Below, piece after piece: positions 9,997 to 19,182 of a stretch of DNA of 64,000 nucleotides. The stretch's first letter is position 1. Each line of letters begins with the position of its first letter. The stretch comes from an uncultured Coprococcus sp. Lineage in GTDB: Bacteria; Bacillota; Clostridia; Lachnospirales; Lachnospiraceae. A model generated the notes under the pieces. The model made no database searches and had not been told where the DNA came from. It worked only from the letters and a program-made list of their open reading frames with translations. The position numbers and the translations under genes were made by a program. The stretch spans positions 58,746-122,745 of the forward strand of contig CANRQE010000001.1 of NCBI GenBank assembly GCA_947632705.1, in the 5' to 3' direction.

Positions 9997-10791
9997 ATGA
10001 GCGAAGTAATTGTGGTTACGTCAGGAAAAGGCGGAGTCGGTAAAACTACCACTTCTGCGAATTTGGGCACGGGTCTTGCAGGCCTGAAAAAACGGGTTGT
10101 CATGATCGATACGGATATCGGATTACGAAATCTGGATGTTGTGCTGGGACTTGAAAACAGGATCGTTTATAATCTTGTTGATGTTATCGAAGGAAACTGC
10201 CGTTATAAGCAGGCATTGATTAAGGACCGATATAATTCGGATCTGTTTTTGATGCCATGTGCACAGACAAGGGACAAATCCTCTGTTTCTCCGGAACAGA
10301 TCATTAAGCTGGTGGATGAGTTAAAATCAGAGTTTGATTACATCATTATCGACTCTCCGGCAGGTATTGAACAGGGATTTAAAAATGCAATTGCGGCGGC
10401 AGACAGGGCAATCGTCGTAACAACGCCGGAGGTTTCCGCCATCCGGGATGCAGACAGGGTAATCGGTCTTTTGGAATCAAACGGAATATCCGACATAGAT
10501 CTGATCGTCAACAGAGTCAGATTTGATATGGTAAGAAGAGGAGAAATGATGTCCGTGGATGATGTTGTGGATATACTGGCAGTCAATCTTCTCGGAGTAA
10601 TACCGGATGATGAACAGATCGTTATATCCACGAATAAGGGCGAGCCGCTGGCAGGTACGGCTTCCGCACCGGGACAGGCCTATATCAATATCTGCAAAAG
10701 AATCCTGGGCGACAGTATACCTGTAAACGATTTTTACCAGCCTGTAAAACGGAATCCGTTTGCCGGTATATTCAAGAAAAAGCATGCCTGA
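9997..10791 (+). CDS. minD: septum site-determining ATPase MinD
   Basis: Membrane-cycling ATPase of the ParA/MinD class that carries MinC to the membrane and is driven by MinE. The deviant Walker A GKGGVGKTT lies at residues 10-18. DTDIGLRNLD and the DSPAGIEQG switch II follow, and a C-terminal basic amphipathic helix (NPFAGIFKKK) serves as the membrane-targeting sequence. It is 264 residues, typical length. An excellent GGAGG site precedes the ATG. The last base of the stop is the first base of the in-frame minE upstream start, and the genes are clearly co-transcribed. Confidence 0.97.
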   Translation: MSEVIVVTSGKGGVGKTTTSANLGTGLAGLKKRVVMIDTDIGLRNLDVVLGLENRIVYNLVDVIEGNCRYKQALIKDRYNSDLFLMPCAQTRDKSSVSPEQIIKLVDELKSEFDYIIIDSPAGIEQGFKNAIAAADRAIVVTTPEVSAIRDADRVIGLLESNGISDIDLIVNRVRFDMVRRGEMMSVDDVVDILAVNLLGVIPDDEQIVISTNKGEPLAGTASAPGQAYINICKRILGDSIPVNDFYQPVKRNPFAGIFKKKHA

Positions 10792-10838
10792 TGAGCTTAG
10801 AAATGCAGATTAAATGGAAAAGGATGGGAGACTTTTGT

Positions 10839-11126
10839 ATGAATGATACAATTATAAACAGTTCCGGTGTCTATGCCAGAGAACGACTGAAAGGCATACT
10901 TGTGGCAGACAGAATCGGATGTTCACCGGACCTGATCACAAATATTGAAACGGATATATCCCAGTGTGTATCCAAATATATTAATATCGAAAAAAACGGG
11001 ATACATATACAGCTGGCAGACTCGGTAATTCTGGCAAAGATACCGGTAGCCGGCATAGAAAGACAAAAGAATAAACCTGAGGAACAGGATCATACATATG
11101 GAAGAGAAGAAATACAGACTCATTAA
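10839..11126 (+). CDS. minE: cell division topological specificity factor MinE
   Basis: MinE stimulates MinD ATPase and drives its redistribution. The 95-residue protein contains the family signature ARERLKGILVADRIGCSPDL followed by a KYINIEKNGIHIQL beta strand. I prefer ATG 10839, with a GGGAG site just upstream; an earlier in-frame ATG at 10791 overlaps the minD stop and would add 16 non-conserved residues. The C-terminal 29 bp overlap the rodA/ftsW start. A complete MinCDE set in a Gram-positive implies pole-to-pole oscillation or MinE-based control rather than the MinJ system of Bacillus. Confidence 0.92.
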   Translation: MNDTIINSSGVYARERLKGILVADRIGCSPDLITNIETDISQCVSKYINIEKNGIHIQLADSVILAKIPVAGIERQKNKPEEQDHTYGREEIQTH

Positions 11127-12216
11127 TTACAATTTCAAACTGGTGGTGCTGGTGATTGCAGCCATGGTAATGGGAACCATAATTATAACAAGTGTCGAAC
11201 CTTCCGGTTTTACGAAGCAGGTAATCGGCGTATGTGCATGTCTGATCGGCATGATCATTGTCTCACTGATCGATTATCGCTTTATCTGCAAGTATTATAT
11301 GGTACTCTATGTGATCAACATTATTTTGCTTGTATTGATACTGCTGATCGGTGCAGGTTCAGATTCCCATGGTGCCGACAGATGGTTTGTAATCTCCAGC
11401 TCCCTGACTATTCAGCCTTCAGAATTTTCCAAGATAATTCTGATTATCTGTACGGCAGTCTTTCTGGAAAAACATATAGAAAGCCTGAATACGGTAAAAA
11501 CCCTGTTCAAGCTGGCTGTTTTTCTGGCTGTCCCTATCGGATTGATCTGTGTTGAACCGGATCTGTCTACAAGCCTTTGTCTGTTTTTTATCTTATTTAT
11601 TGTTATTTTTGCCGCAGGCCTTTCGTTGAAGATCATAGGGATTGCCCTGCTGCTTCTGGTGCCTTGTCTCGGCGGCTTTCTCTGGTATATTCAGCAGGAG
11701 AATCTGCCGCAGTTTTTATTGGATTACCAGATCAACCGTATTTTAGGTAAGCTTTACGGAAGTGAATATGGAAGCTCGACCGATCAGCAGGATAACTCTG
11801 TTATGGCAATCGGTTCGGGGCAGCTGACAGGAAAAGGAATTAACAGTTCGGATGTCGCGACCGTAAAGGATACAAAGCTGGTTTCCGAGCAGCAGACGGA
11901 CTTTATTTTCTCCGCTGTAGGAGAGGAATTAGGTTTTGTCGGAAGCGTGATTATTATTGCAATTTTAGCCCTGATAGTGTTACAATGTATAAGGGTTGCC
12001 AGACGTGCCAGTGACAGGAAAGGAATGTATATTGCAACAGGGGTTGCATCCCTGATTGCGCTTCAGTCTTTTATCAATATCGGTGTGGCAACAGCAATTT
12101 TACCAAATACGGGAATCCCGCTGCCGTTTATCAGTTCAGGACTGAGTTCGCTTGTCAGTATATGTGCGGGAATAGGTGTCGTTTTAAATATCAATCTGCA
12201 AAAGACAAAAATCTAG
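11098..12216 (+). CDS. rodA: SEDS peptidoglycan polymerase RodA/FtsW
   Basis: SEDS-family glycosyltransferase that polymerises lipid II, working with a class B PBP. The 372-residue protein has about ten hydrophobic segments. Family motifs are IQPSEFSKI (transmembrane 4 region), CVEPDLSTSL containing the essential acidic residue after transmembrane 5, and the C-terminal GIPLPFISSG signature. The neighbouring PBP2 and mreCD make RodA more likely than FtsW, but sequence alone does not fully separate them. It begins within minE. Confidence 0.9.
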   Translation: MEEKKYRLINYNFKLVVLVIAAMVMGTIIITSVEPSGFTKQVIGVCACLIGMIIVSLIDYRFICKYYMVLYVINIILLVLILLIGAGSDSHGADRWFVISSSLTIQPSEFSKIILIICTAVFLEKHIESLNTVKTLFKLAVFLAVPIGLICVEPDLSTSLCLFFILFIVIFAAGLSLKIIGIALLLLVPCLGGFLWYIQQENLPQFLLDYQINRILGKLYGSEYGSSTDQQDNSVMAIGSGQLTGKGINSSDVATVKDTKLVSEQQTDFIFSAVGEELGFVGSVIIIAILALIVLQCIRVARRASDRKGMYIATGVASLIALQSFINIGVATAILPNTGIPLPFISSGLSSLVSICAGIGVVLNINLQKTKI

Positions 12217-12225
12217 GAGGACAGT

Positions 12226-12621
12226 ATGAATATAGGACTAATTGCACATGATGCCAAGAAAAAACTGATGCAGAATTTTTGTATTGCATATAGAGGAATC
12301 TTAAGCAAACACCAATTATATGCGACGGGTACTACCGGACGATTGATTGAGGAAGTGACCAATCTGTCCGTTCATAAATATATAGCCGGGCATCTGGGCG
12401 GAGAGCAGCAGCTTGGTTCCCAGATTGAAAACAACGATCTGGATATGGTGATCTTTCTCCGTGATCCTTTGCATCCGAAGGTACATGAACCGGATATCAA
12501 TAATATTTTCACATTGTGTGATACACATAATATTCCTCTTGCTACGAATCTTGCAACGGCAGAACTGCTGATCAAGGCGTTGGAAAGAGGAGATCTGGAC
12601 TGGAGAGAATTCTACAAATAA
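12226..12621 (+). CDS. mgsA: methylglyoxal synthase
   Basis: Converts dihydroxyacetone phosphate to methylglyoxal and phosphate, a phosphate-relief bypass of lower glycolysis. The 131-residue protein shows the family signatures IALIAHD-like start (NIGLIAHDAKK), the phosphate-binding ATGTTG stretch, GGEQQLG and FLRDPLHPKVHEPD, where conserved Asp residues include the catalytic base. A textbook AGGAGG lies 5 bp before the ATG. It follows rodA by 9 bp, so it is probably in the same transcript. Confidence 0.96.
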   Translation: MNIGLIAHDAKKKLMQNFCIAYRGILSKHQLYATGTTGRLIEEVTNLSVHKYIAGHLGGEQQLGSQIENNDLDMVIFLRDPLHPKVHEPDINNIFTLCDTHNIPLATNLATAELLIKALERGDLDWREFYK

Positions 12622-12632
12622 ATGGAGTTATG

Positions 12633-13607
12633 ATGAAGAAACAGATATGTATGGCACTGTCGGTGATGATGGTTTTACTGTTAACCTTATCCGGCTGTGG
12701 GAAAAGAAATTATAATACAGACGGACAGTTAAAGCTTGGCGTGACGTCCGATCTTCCCTTATACAGCAATTGCGGACTGTCTGTGAACTATGCCGTGATC
12801 GGGGCGGATGAGGCTGTCAATGATACCGCTTTTTTGGAGACAAGCTCTGCCATGCTTGTCAATGATACGGATAAAACGGCCCTTGTGGCGCATAATGTGC
12901 ATGCAAGGATTTATCCGGCCAGTATGACAAAGATTATGACGGGAATCATCGTTTTTGAAAGTCTGGAAAACGGAACGCTTTCCCTGGACGATATGGTCAC
13001 TCTGGATCATACGGTTACATTTGATGAATGGAATGTCGCAGCCAGTGATCTGGTCGGAGGCTGTAAGGTTTCCATCAAAGATCTGATTTATGGACTTCTG
13101 GTTGCCTCTTACAATGACTGTGCAGTGATTCTGGCAGAACAGATCGCAGGAAGTGAGAGTGCATTTGTTGATATGATGAATGAGAAGGCATATGAACTTG
13201 GTGCCGCCAATACCCATTATGTCAATCCTCACGGACTGCACTCGGAGGATCATTATACAACGGCCTATGACCTGTATCTGATTTTTTCTGAGTTTACAAA
13301 GCATGATATGGCTTATATGATAGACTCCACGACGTCTTATGACTTTACATATACAGACCCGGAAGGCACATTGACGACAGTGACCATACAGGCTACAAAC
13401 GGATTTCTGTCAGGGGAATATAATTTGCCGGAAGGTTATTCCGTTGGTTCGTGGAAATCCGGAACCACCACTGCAGCGGGGCACTGTCTGATCATGGAGT
13501 TTATAAATAATGCTTCCGGTAAAAAATATATTGCCGTGGTAGCGAAGGCCGAGGACCGAAAAATGTTGTACAGTAAGATGACAACACTGATCGGAATGGC
13601 AGAATAA
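12633..13607 (+). CDS. D-alanyl-D-alanine carboxypeptidase, predicted lipoprotein
   Basis: Penicillin-binding DD-carboxypeptidase (peptidase S11, DacF/DacA type) that trims pentapeptides in peptidoglycan. Active-site motifs are SMTK with Ser97, SYN at 159-161, and KSG at 275-277 in place of the more common KTG. The N-terminus is a signal peptide ending in LSGC, a lipobox, so the enzyme is likely anchored by a lipid at Cys near residue 22 instead of by the usual C-terminal amphipathic helix, which I do not see. ATG 12633 has a GGAG site at proper distance; ATG 12630 is too close. Confidence 0.9.
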   Translation: MKKQICMALSVMMVLLLTLSGCGKRNYNTDGQLKLGVTSDLPLYSNCGLSVNYAVIGADEAVNDTAFLETSSAMLVNDTDKTALVAHNVHARIYPASMTKIMTGIIVFESLENGTLSLDDMVTLDHTVTFDEWNVAASDLVGGCKVSIKDLIYGLLVASYNDCAVILAEQIAGSESAFVDMMNEKAYELGAANTHYVNPHGLHSEDHYTTAYDLYLIFSEFTKHDMAYMIDSTTSYDFTYTDPEGTLTTVTIQATNGFLSGEYNLPEGYSVGSWKSGTTTAAGHCLIMEFINNASGKKYIAVVAKAEDRKMLYSKMTTLIGMAE

Positions 13608-13628
13608 ACAGAAAACAGGAGGATGCAT

Positions 13629-14048
13629 ATGGTTCAGATTATTACAGGCGGCAAAGGAAAAGGTAAAACCAAGGTTTTGATTGACAAGGTCAACAATGAT
13701 GTTAAGGTAGTAGCAGGCTCCATTGTTTTCCTGGATAACAATAACAAACATATGTATGAGCTCAGCAACAGAGTACGCATGATCAACTGCACAAACTATG
13801 GGGTCAACAATCCGGAAATGTTTGCCGGCTTTCTATTGGGAATCATATCCCAGGATCATGATATCGAAAAGATATATATTGATAATTTCAGTTCCGTTAC
13901 CTTTACGGAAGGAAAGGATACCCAGAAAGCTTTGGACAGTATCAGTATAATCTCAGAAAAGTTTCATATAGACATTGTAATCTGCTTCGCAACAGATACT
14001 TCAGAGGTTCCGGAAGCATATAAGGATAATATTATTGCTGCTTTATAA
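13629..14048 (+). CDS. small P-loop protein of unknown function
   Basis: I do not recognise a named family. The 139-residue protein opens with a Walker A motif, GGKGKGKT at about residues 7-14, directly after a short beta strand (VQIIT). A second hydrophobic strand ending in acidic residues (KIYIDNFSS) could serve as Walker B. No membrane segment is present. ATG 13629 has an AGGAGG site 6 bp upstream; ATG 13623 overlaps that site. It follows the DD-carboxypeptidase by 21 bp and precedes the HlyD-like gene by 42 bp in the division gene cluster. It resembles a stripped-down RecA/PilT-like or twitching-motility annotated ATPase, but that is guesswork. Confidence 0.75.
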   Translation: MVQIITGGKGKGKTKVLIDKVNNDVKVVAGSIVFLDNNNKHMYELSNRVRMINCTNYGVNNPEMFAGFLLGIISQDHDIEKIYIDNFSSVTFTEGKDTQKALDSISIISEKFHIDIVICFATDTSEVPEAYKDNIIAAL

Positions 14049-14090
14049 CATGTCCCGGGGAATACCCGTGTAAAAGAGGGAGACAATGAT

Positions 14091-15482
14091 ATGGCTACGA
14101 TTAAACGGAAAAAGAAACAGCCGCAGCCGATAAAAATCAGCTTTGGGTTTATTATTTTTGGATTTATTTTTATATATATGCTGGTACGTATTCTGATATC
14201 CTTTCATGACCGGGAACTGAGTATTTTTCAGGTGGAGGAAAGCAGTTATGATTCCGACTTTACAAAGACCGGACTGGCGCTCAGACAGGAGGTTTTTGAT
14301 TATTGTTCCAAATCCGGATATGTCTGCTATTATATCAGGGATGGCGAAAAGGTTGCCAAAGGTTCCAGTGTCTATTCGATAGATGAAACAGGCTCCATGT
14401 ATGACGCAATATATGATCTGCAGAACAAGCAGGAGAATCTTCTGACCGAAAAGGATTATAATGATATCAGTAATCAGATTGAGATATTTATGGCAGGTTT
14501 TTCAGCGTCAGATTTTTCGGAGGTATATGAATTCAAGTACAGTCTGGATAATAAGGTATTGGAACTGTATGAGGAACTGGCGTTAGAACAGTTAACTGAG
14601 AATTCTTCATTCGACAGTACGTTTACTGCCTCCAAGGCCTCAAACAGCGGTATTGTAACCTATTATAAGGATGGATTTGAAAATTATGATATCAATAATC
14701 TGTCATCGGATGCTTTTGATAAAACGGCTTATAACAGAGAAACCCTGAAAACAGGAGATATTGTGACCGCAGGCTCTGCGGTTTATAAGCTGGTCGATAG
14801 CGACAGCTGGAAGATTGCCGTCGAACTTACAAAAGAGGAATATGACAAGATTACGGAATCCGACAGGGTCCGTTTTATGATCAATGATTCCGGTAAAGTT
14901 ATTTCAGAAGATTATGAAACACAGGAAAAAGGGGACTCCCGTTTTATCATTATATCCATGGACCGTTATATGGCGGAATATGTTTCCGAACGGTATCTGG
15001 ACATCACATTTGTGTTTTCGGATACAAAGGGATTAAAAATACCGAATTCTGCGATTGTGGAAAAAGAGGTTTATATGATTCCAAAATCTTTCCTGACAGG
15101 CGGAAGCGGTTCTGATTCAGAGATATATTTTAATCAGCTGGTGCTTACCGAAACCGGTGAAACATCCGTAGTACAGATTGCGCCGACGATCTTTTTCACG
15201 GATGATCAATTCTGTTATGTCAATCCGACAGGGGTGGATGAAGATGCAGTTCTGGTACAAAATGATACGGGAAAGAATTTTTCGGTTGCAACGGCGGGAC
15301 GTTATAATCTGAAAGGCGTCTATTGTGTCACGCAGGGAACCGCCATATTCAGACAGGTTCAGATCATGATCAGCGGAGATGATTATTCTATTATAGAGCC
15401 GAATACGTCTTACGGGATTTCTGCTTATGACAGGATTGTTCTGGACGGAACGACTGTAACAGAAAATCAGATCATTTATTAG
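14091..15482 (+). CDS. HlyD-like membrane-anchored protein
   Basis: A 463-residue protein with a basic N-terminus (KRKKKQP), one membrane span at about residues 20-38 and a large extracytoplasmic part. The pattern resembles HlyD/RND adaptor proteins: a first biotinyl-lipoyl-like half (YYIRDGEKVAKGSSVYSID), a helical middle (about 105-185), a second half (GIVTYYKDGFE and LKTGDIVTAGSAVYKLVD) and beta-rich C-terminal domains. No ABC or RND partner lies nearby, and the location between division genes argues for an envelope-assembly role rather than drug efflux. Function unknown. It has GGGAG upstream of the ATG. Confidence 0.75.
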   Translation: MATIKRKKKQPQPIKISFGFIIFGFIFIYMLVRILISFHDRELSIFQVEESSYDSDFTKTGLALRQEVFDYCSKSGYVCYYIRDGEKVAKGSSVYSIDETGSMYDAIYDLQNKQENLLTEKDYNDISNQIEIFMAGFSASDFSEVYEFKYSLDNKVLELYEELALEQLTENSSFDSTFTASKASNSGIVTYYKDGFENYDINNLSSDAFDKTAYNRETLKTGDIVTAGSAVYKLVDSDSWKIAVELTKEEYDKITESDRVRFMINDSGKVISEDYETQEKGDSRFIIISMDRYMAEYVSERYLDITFVFSDTKGLKIPNSAIVEKEVYMIPKSFLTGGSGSDSEIYFNQLVLTETGETSVVQIAPTIFFTDDQFCYVNPTGVDEDAVLVQNDTGKNFSVATAGRYNLKGVYCVTQGTAIFRQVQIMISGDDYSIIEPNTSYGISAYDRIVLDGTTVTENQIIY

Positions 15483-15493
15483 GGGATGATAGC

Positions 15494-16192
15494 TTGTTAA
15501 AGGAAAATTATGAACAGGTAAAACGGAATATTGAGGCCGCCTGTAAAAGAGCCGGAAGGGATGTATCAGAAATTACCCTGATTGCGGTCAGCAAGACCAA
15601 ACCGCTGTCAGATGTAGAAACGCTGATCAGAGAAACCGATGCGCATGATTTTGGAGAAAACAAAGTGCAGGAGCTTACTGACAAATATGAACATGCTTCT
15701 GTTCCTGTGAACTGGCATCTGATCGGACATCTGCAGACCAATAAAGTGAAATATATTGTTGATAAAGTCTGTATGATTCATTCGGTTGATTCCTTCCATC
15801 TGGCAAAAGCCATTGAGAAGGAAGCCGCCAAGAAAAATGTTGTTGTGAAGATTTTAATTGAGGTCAATGTAGCAGGAGAAGAAACAAAATTCGGCGTTTC
15901 CGTGGAAGAAACGGAAAATCTGGTTAATCAGATCAAAGATTTGCCGCATGTCAGGATCTGCGGATTGATGACAATTGCTCCGTTTGCAGACAATCCGGAG
16001 GATAATCGGGGCTATTTCCGCAAATTAAAAGATTTATTACTTGACATAAAATCTAAAAACATTGATAATGTTAATATGAATGTCTTATCGATGGGTATGA
16101 CAAACGATTATGAAGTTGCCATTGAGGAAGGTGCGACGATGGTCAGAGTTGGAACCGGAATTTTTGGTGCGAGAAACTATAATTTATCTTAA
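15494..16192 (+). CDS. ylmE: YggS/YlmE family PLP homeostasis protein
   Basis: COG0325 PLP-binding protein with an alanine-racemase-like TIM barrel, involved in vitamin B6 and amino-acid balance. The PLP lysine is in LIAVSKTKP near residue 36. HDFGENKVQEL, WHLIGHLQTNK and SMGMTNDYEVAI are all standard family signatures; length 232 is normal. The start is TTG at 15494 after a GGGGA site. The position immediately before sepF matches ylmE in Bacillus and other Firmicutes. Confidence 0.95.
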   Translation: MLKENYEQVKRNIEAACKRAGRDVSEITLIAVSKTKPLSDVETLIRETDAHDFGENKVQELTDKYEHASVPVNWHLIGHLQTNKVKYIVDKVCMIHSVDSFHLAKAIEKEAAKKNVVVKILIEVNVAGEETKFGVSVEETENLVNQIKDLPHVRICGLMTIAPFADNPEDNRGYFRKLKDLLLDIKSKNIDNVNMNVLSMGMTNDYEVAIEEGATMVRVGTGIFGARNYNLS

Positions 16193-16203
16193 AGGAGAAC
16201 ATC

Positions 16204-16788
16204 ATGGCAAAGGGTAGTAGTAAAAAGAGTTTTTTAGACTATTTCAAATTAAATGACTCAAATGATGAATTTGAGGATGATTTATTTGATGAAGATGATG
16301 ACGATGAAGATGATGAAGACTTCGACACCAAACCATCCCAGTTAAACAGCAAACCGGCATATGCATCTGCATCGCAGGCAGGTCAGACTGCACAGAGAAA
16401 GCAAAAGCCTGTGAAACAGAACAAAACAGGCAGTACATATAACAGCAGCGGAAACAGCAAACTGGTTTCCATTAATAATTCCCGTCCGCAGTATGGCTCT
16501 AATCAGGTATTTGTCATTAAACCGGATGAATTCGATGATGCACAGATGATCATTGACCATTTAAGGAGCGGACAGGCAATTGTGATCAATATGGAAGGGA
16601 TAGAGGTATCTACCGCTCAGAGGATCATTGACTTTATAGCAGGCGCATGTTATGCCCTGGACGGTTCTCTGCAGGCCATATCAGGCAATATATTTATTGC
16701 TGCACCGAGCGAGATTTACGTGTCAGGGGATTTGCGGGATGAATTACTGAATGATGCATCCCTGTCGCCGCAGCTTGGAAGATTTTAA
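16204..16788 (+). CDS. sepF: cell division protein SepF
   Basis: SepF anchors FtsZ to the membrane and shapes the septum. The 194-residue protein starts with an amphipathic segment (SFLDYFKL), then a very acidic stretch with long Asp/Glu runs (about residues 18-42), a Gln/Ser/Lys-rich linker, and the SepF domain (about 95-194) with GQAIVINMEGIE and AQRIIDFIAGACYAL. AAGGAG precedes the ATG. Its neighbours ylmE and divIVA are the standard set; ylmG and ylmH, often between sepF and divIVA, are missing here. Confidence 0.94.
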   Translation: MAKGSSKKSFLDYFKLNDSNDEFEDDLFDEDDDDEDDEDFDTKPSQLNSKPAYASASQAGQTAQRKQKPVKQNKTGSTYNSSGNSKLVSINNSRPQYGSNQVFVIKPDEFDDAQMIIDHLRSGQAIVINMEGIEVSTAQRIIDFIAGACYALDGSLQAISGNIFIAAPSEIYVSGDLRDELLNDASLSPQLGRF

Positions 16789-16812
16789 TATTTTTGCATA
16801 GGAGGGTTACAT

Positions 16813-17529
16813 ATGCTTACACCTGTTGATTTACAGCAAAAGAAATTCCAGCATGGTATGGGATATACCAAAAAGGATGTTGACACTTTCTTTGATATGG
16901 TTTCATTGAGTTATAATGAACTTTATAAATCCAATGCTGAGCTTACCAATCAGGTAAAAACACTGACCGATAGTCTGGTTCATTATCGTACAACAGAATC
17001 CAAGCTTCAGAAATCCCTGATGCTTGCAGAAAAAAATGCTGAGGAATCTGCAAAAAATGCAAATGACAAGGCAAAGATCATAGAGACGGATGCAAAGATC
17101 AAAGCAAATAATATTGTGCACGAGGCCCGGGTCGAGCTGGAGCAGACACAGGATAATATTGATGTGTTAAAACAGCAGTACCGTGATTATGTCTGTGCTT
17201 TTAAAAATCTGCTGGATTCGCATCTGAATTTCCTTGCAACGAATCCGATCAATGAGGAATTGGGACTGAATTTCGAGGATGTTCTGAAGGAAGGCAGTGA
17301 TAATGTCGCTTCCCATTCTTCCAAGAAATCGTCAGAGAGTCAATCCTTTGCCGCTTTTTCCGGTGATCCGCAGGGACGTGAGGAGTCCACGCTTGGCGGC
17401 GGCAGCGGCGGTTCCATGGCAGATTCCACACTGGGAGGCGGTGGCGGAAGCATTACCAGTGATTCCTCCGTATATACGAAGAATCTTGGCGGAGCTTCCT
17501 TTGTAGATCCATTTAAATTTAATTCATAA
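16813..17529 (+). CDS. divIVA: DivIVA-family cell division protein
   Basis: DivIVA binds curved membrane at poles and septa. The 238-residue protein has the conserved N-terminal membrane-binding motif (LTPVDLQQKKF followed by GYTKKDVDTFF) and a coiled coil from about residue 30 to 130. The last 70 residues are unusual: a Ser/Gly-rich low-complexity linker in which STLGGGSGGS and STLGGGGGS repeat, ending in a hydrophobic FVDPFKFNS tail. An AGGAGG site precedes the ATG. It sits 24 bp after sepF. Confidence 0.92.
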   Translation: MLTPVDLQQKKFQHGMGYTKKDVDTFFDMVSLSYNELYKSNAELTNQVKTLTDSLVHYRTTESKLQKSLMLAEKNAEESAKNANDKAKIIETDAKIKANNIVHEARVELEQTQDNIDVLKQQYRDYVCAFKNLLDSHLNFLATNPINEELGLNFEDVLKEGSDNVASHSSKKSSESQSFAAFSGDPQGREESTLGGGSGGSMADSTLGGGGGSITSDSSVYTKNLGGASFVDPFKFNS

Positions 17530-17543
17530 AAGGAGATAGCGGG

Positions 17544-18641
17544 ATGTTGGATAATCTGACTGTTCATATGAATCATGAGCCCATATATGATATTTCCTTT
17601 GCAGATGATTTTAATTCCCTGCCTGTGCTGTTAGCCGGACAGGGAATTGCTGATAGAAGGGTATGTATTATTACGGAAACAAATGTTGCGCCTTTGTATC
17701 TGGATGCTGTTTATGCACAGCTGAAGGATCATTGCAAAGAATGTATCTCTATTGTATTTGAAGCGGGAGAAAACAGTAAAAATCTTGATACGGTAAAGAT
17801 GATATATGAAAGGCTGATTCTTGCGAAATTCGACAGGCAGGATCTGCTGATTGCACTTGGCGGAGGCGTAACCGGTGACATCACAGGATTTGCAGCCGCA
17901 ACTTTTCTTCGGGGAATTGATTTTGTGCAGATTCCTACCAGTCTGCTGGCTCAGGTGGACAGCAGTATCGGAGGAAAGACGGGCGTAGATTTTGATTCCT
18001 ATAAAAACATGGTCGGAGCTTTTCATATGCCAAAGCTTGTCTATATCAATGTGGCAACGCTGGATACACTTCCGGACGAACAGTTTACCTCCGGCATGGG
18101 AGAAGTAATTAAGCATGGACTGATCCGGGATCGGGAATATTTTGAATGGCTTAGGGAAAATCAGGAACTGATTCTGAAAAAGGACAGAGAAGTCTTATGC
18201 CGGATGATAAAGACAAGCTGCAATATTAAACGGATCGTGGTGGAAGAAGATCCTACTGAAAAAGGGAAGCGGGCCCTGCTGAATTTCGGACATACTCTGG
18301 GCCATGCAATAGAAAAATATCTGGAGCTGGGCTTAAGCCATGGGGCCTGCGTGGGTCTTGGCTGTATTCTGGCTGCGGATATCTCCTGTCAGAAGGGACA
18401 TCTGAGTCAGGATCAGTTGTCTGCCATCAGAGCGTTGTTTCATGCATTTCGTTTTCCGGATATCCGGACATATGATCTGGATGTGGAAGCAATTCTTACC
18501 TATACAAAAAATGATAAAAAAATGGTCGGAGACAGAATTAAATTTATATTGCTGAAAGAGATCGGGAACGCCTATATTGATATGGACATTACGTTTCAGG
18601 ATATGCGACAGGCTTTTATCCGGGAGTACAGGCTATCTTAA
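17544..18641 (+). CDS. aroB: 3-dehydroquinate synthase
   Basis: Second step of the shikimate pathway: converts DAHP to 3-dehydroquinate using NAD and a divalent metal. The 365-residue protein carries the NAD-binding GGGVTGDITGFAAATFLRG signature, PTSLLAQVDSSIGGKTG, and the metal ligands in GMGEVIKHG and NFGHTLGHAIE. AAGGAG precedes the ATG by 8 bp. No other aro gene is near; its place between divIVA and lspA suggests it is simply part of a long housekeeping transcript. Confidence 0.96.
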   Translation: MLDNLTVHMNHEPIYDISFADDFNSLPVLLAGQGIADRRVCIITETNVAPLYLDAVYAQLKDHCKECISIVFEAGENSKNLDTVKMIYERLILAKFDRQDLLIALGGGVTGDITGFAAATFLRGIDFVQIPTSLLAQVDSSIGGKTGVDFDSYKNMVGAFHMPKLVYINVATLDTLPDEQFTSGMGEVIKHGLIRDREYFEWLRENQELILKKDREVLCRMIKTSCNIKRIVVEEDPTEKGKRALLNFGHTLGHAIEKYLELGLSHGACVGLGCILAADISCQKGHLSQDQLSAIRALFHAFRFPDIRTYDLDVEAILTYTKNDKKMVGDRIKFILLKEIGNAYIDMDITFQDMRQAFIREYRLS

Positions 18642-18663
18642 CGCAGCATAATAAGGAGTGCAC

Positions 18664-19182
18664 ATGAAGAAAAAAATTGCATTTGCTGTATTCGGAATTC
18701 TGGTTCTGACTGCAGTCGATCAGTTCGTAAAATATATAACCGATGCAAAGCTGGTAGTGGGAGAGTCCATATCCCTGATTCCGGGTGTTTTTTCCCTTAC
18801 TTATGTGCGGAACATGGGCGCTGCCTGGGGAAGCTTTTATGGAAAACGGGTCTTTCTTCTGATTATAACCGGCCTTGTGGTTGTTATGCTGGCATATGTA
18901 TATATAAAGCTGGCACGCTCAGACCAATACAGGCTATTACGGATATTGCTTGTATTTCTGATTGCAGGAGCATTAGGAAATATTATTGACCGTTTCCGTC
19001 TGGGATATGTGATTGATATGTTTGATTTCTGTCTGATTCATTTTCCGGTCTTTAATGTGGCGGATATCTATGTAACCTGCAGCGTGATTTTGCTGGTATT
19101 GCTGATTCTGTTTAAATATGACGAAGATGAGCTGCTTGCGCTGTTTAAAAAAGAAAAAGGAATAGATGATGGAGCATTATAA
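18664..19182 (+). CDS. lspA: lipoprotein signal peptidase
   Basis: Aspartyl protease (signal peptidase II) that cleaves prolipoproteins after lipid attachment. The 172-residue protein has four membrane spans and both catalytic aspartates in GALGNIIDRF and FNVADIYV. ATG 18664 lies 5 bp after AAGGAG; the in-frame GTG at 18658 overlaps that site. The gene overlaps rluD by 17 bp, the widespread lspA-rluD pair. At least two lipoproteins in this window (near 12.6 and 61.3 kb) are likely substrates. Confidence 0.96.
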   Translation: MKKKIAFAVFGILVLTAVDQFVKYITDAKLVVGESISLIPGVFSLTYVRNMGAAWGSFYGKRVFLLIITGLVVVMLAYVYIKLARSDQYRLLRILLVFLIAGALGNIIDRFRLGYVIDMFDFCLIHFPVFNVADIYVTCSVILLVLLILFKYDEDELLALFKKEKGIDDGAL

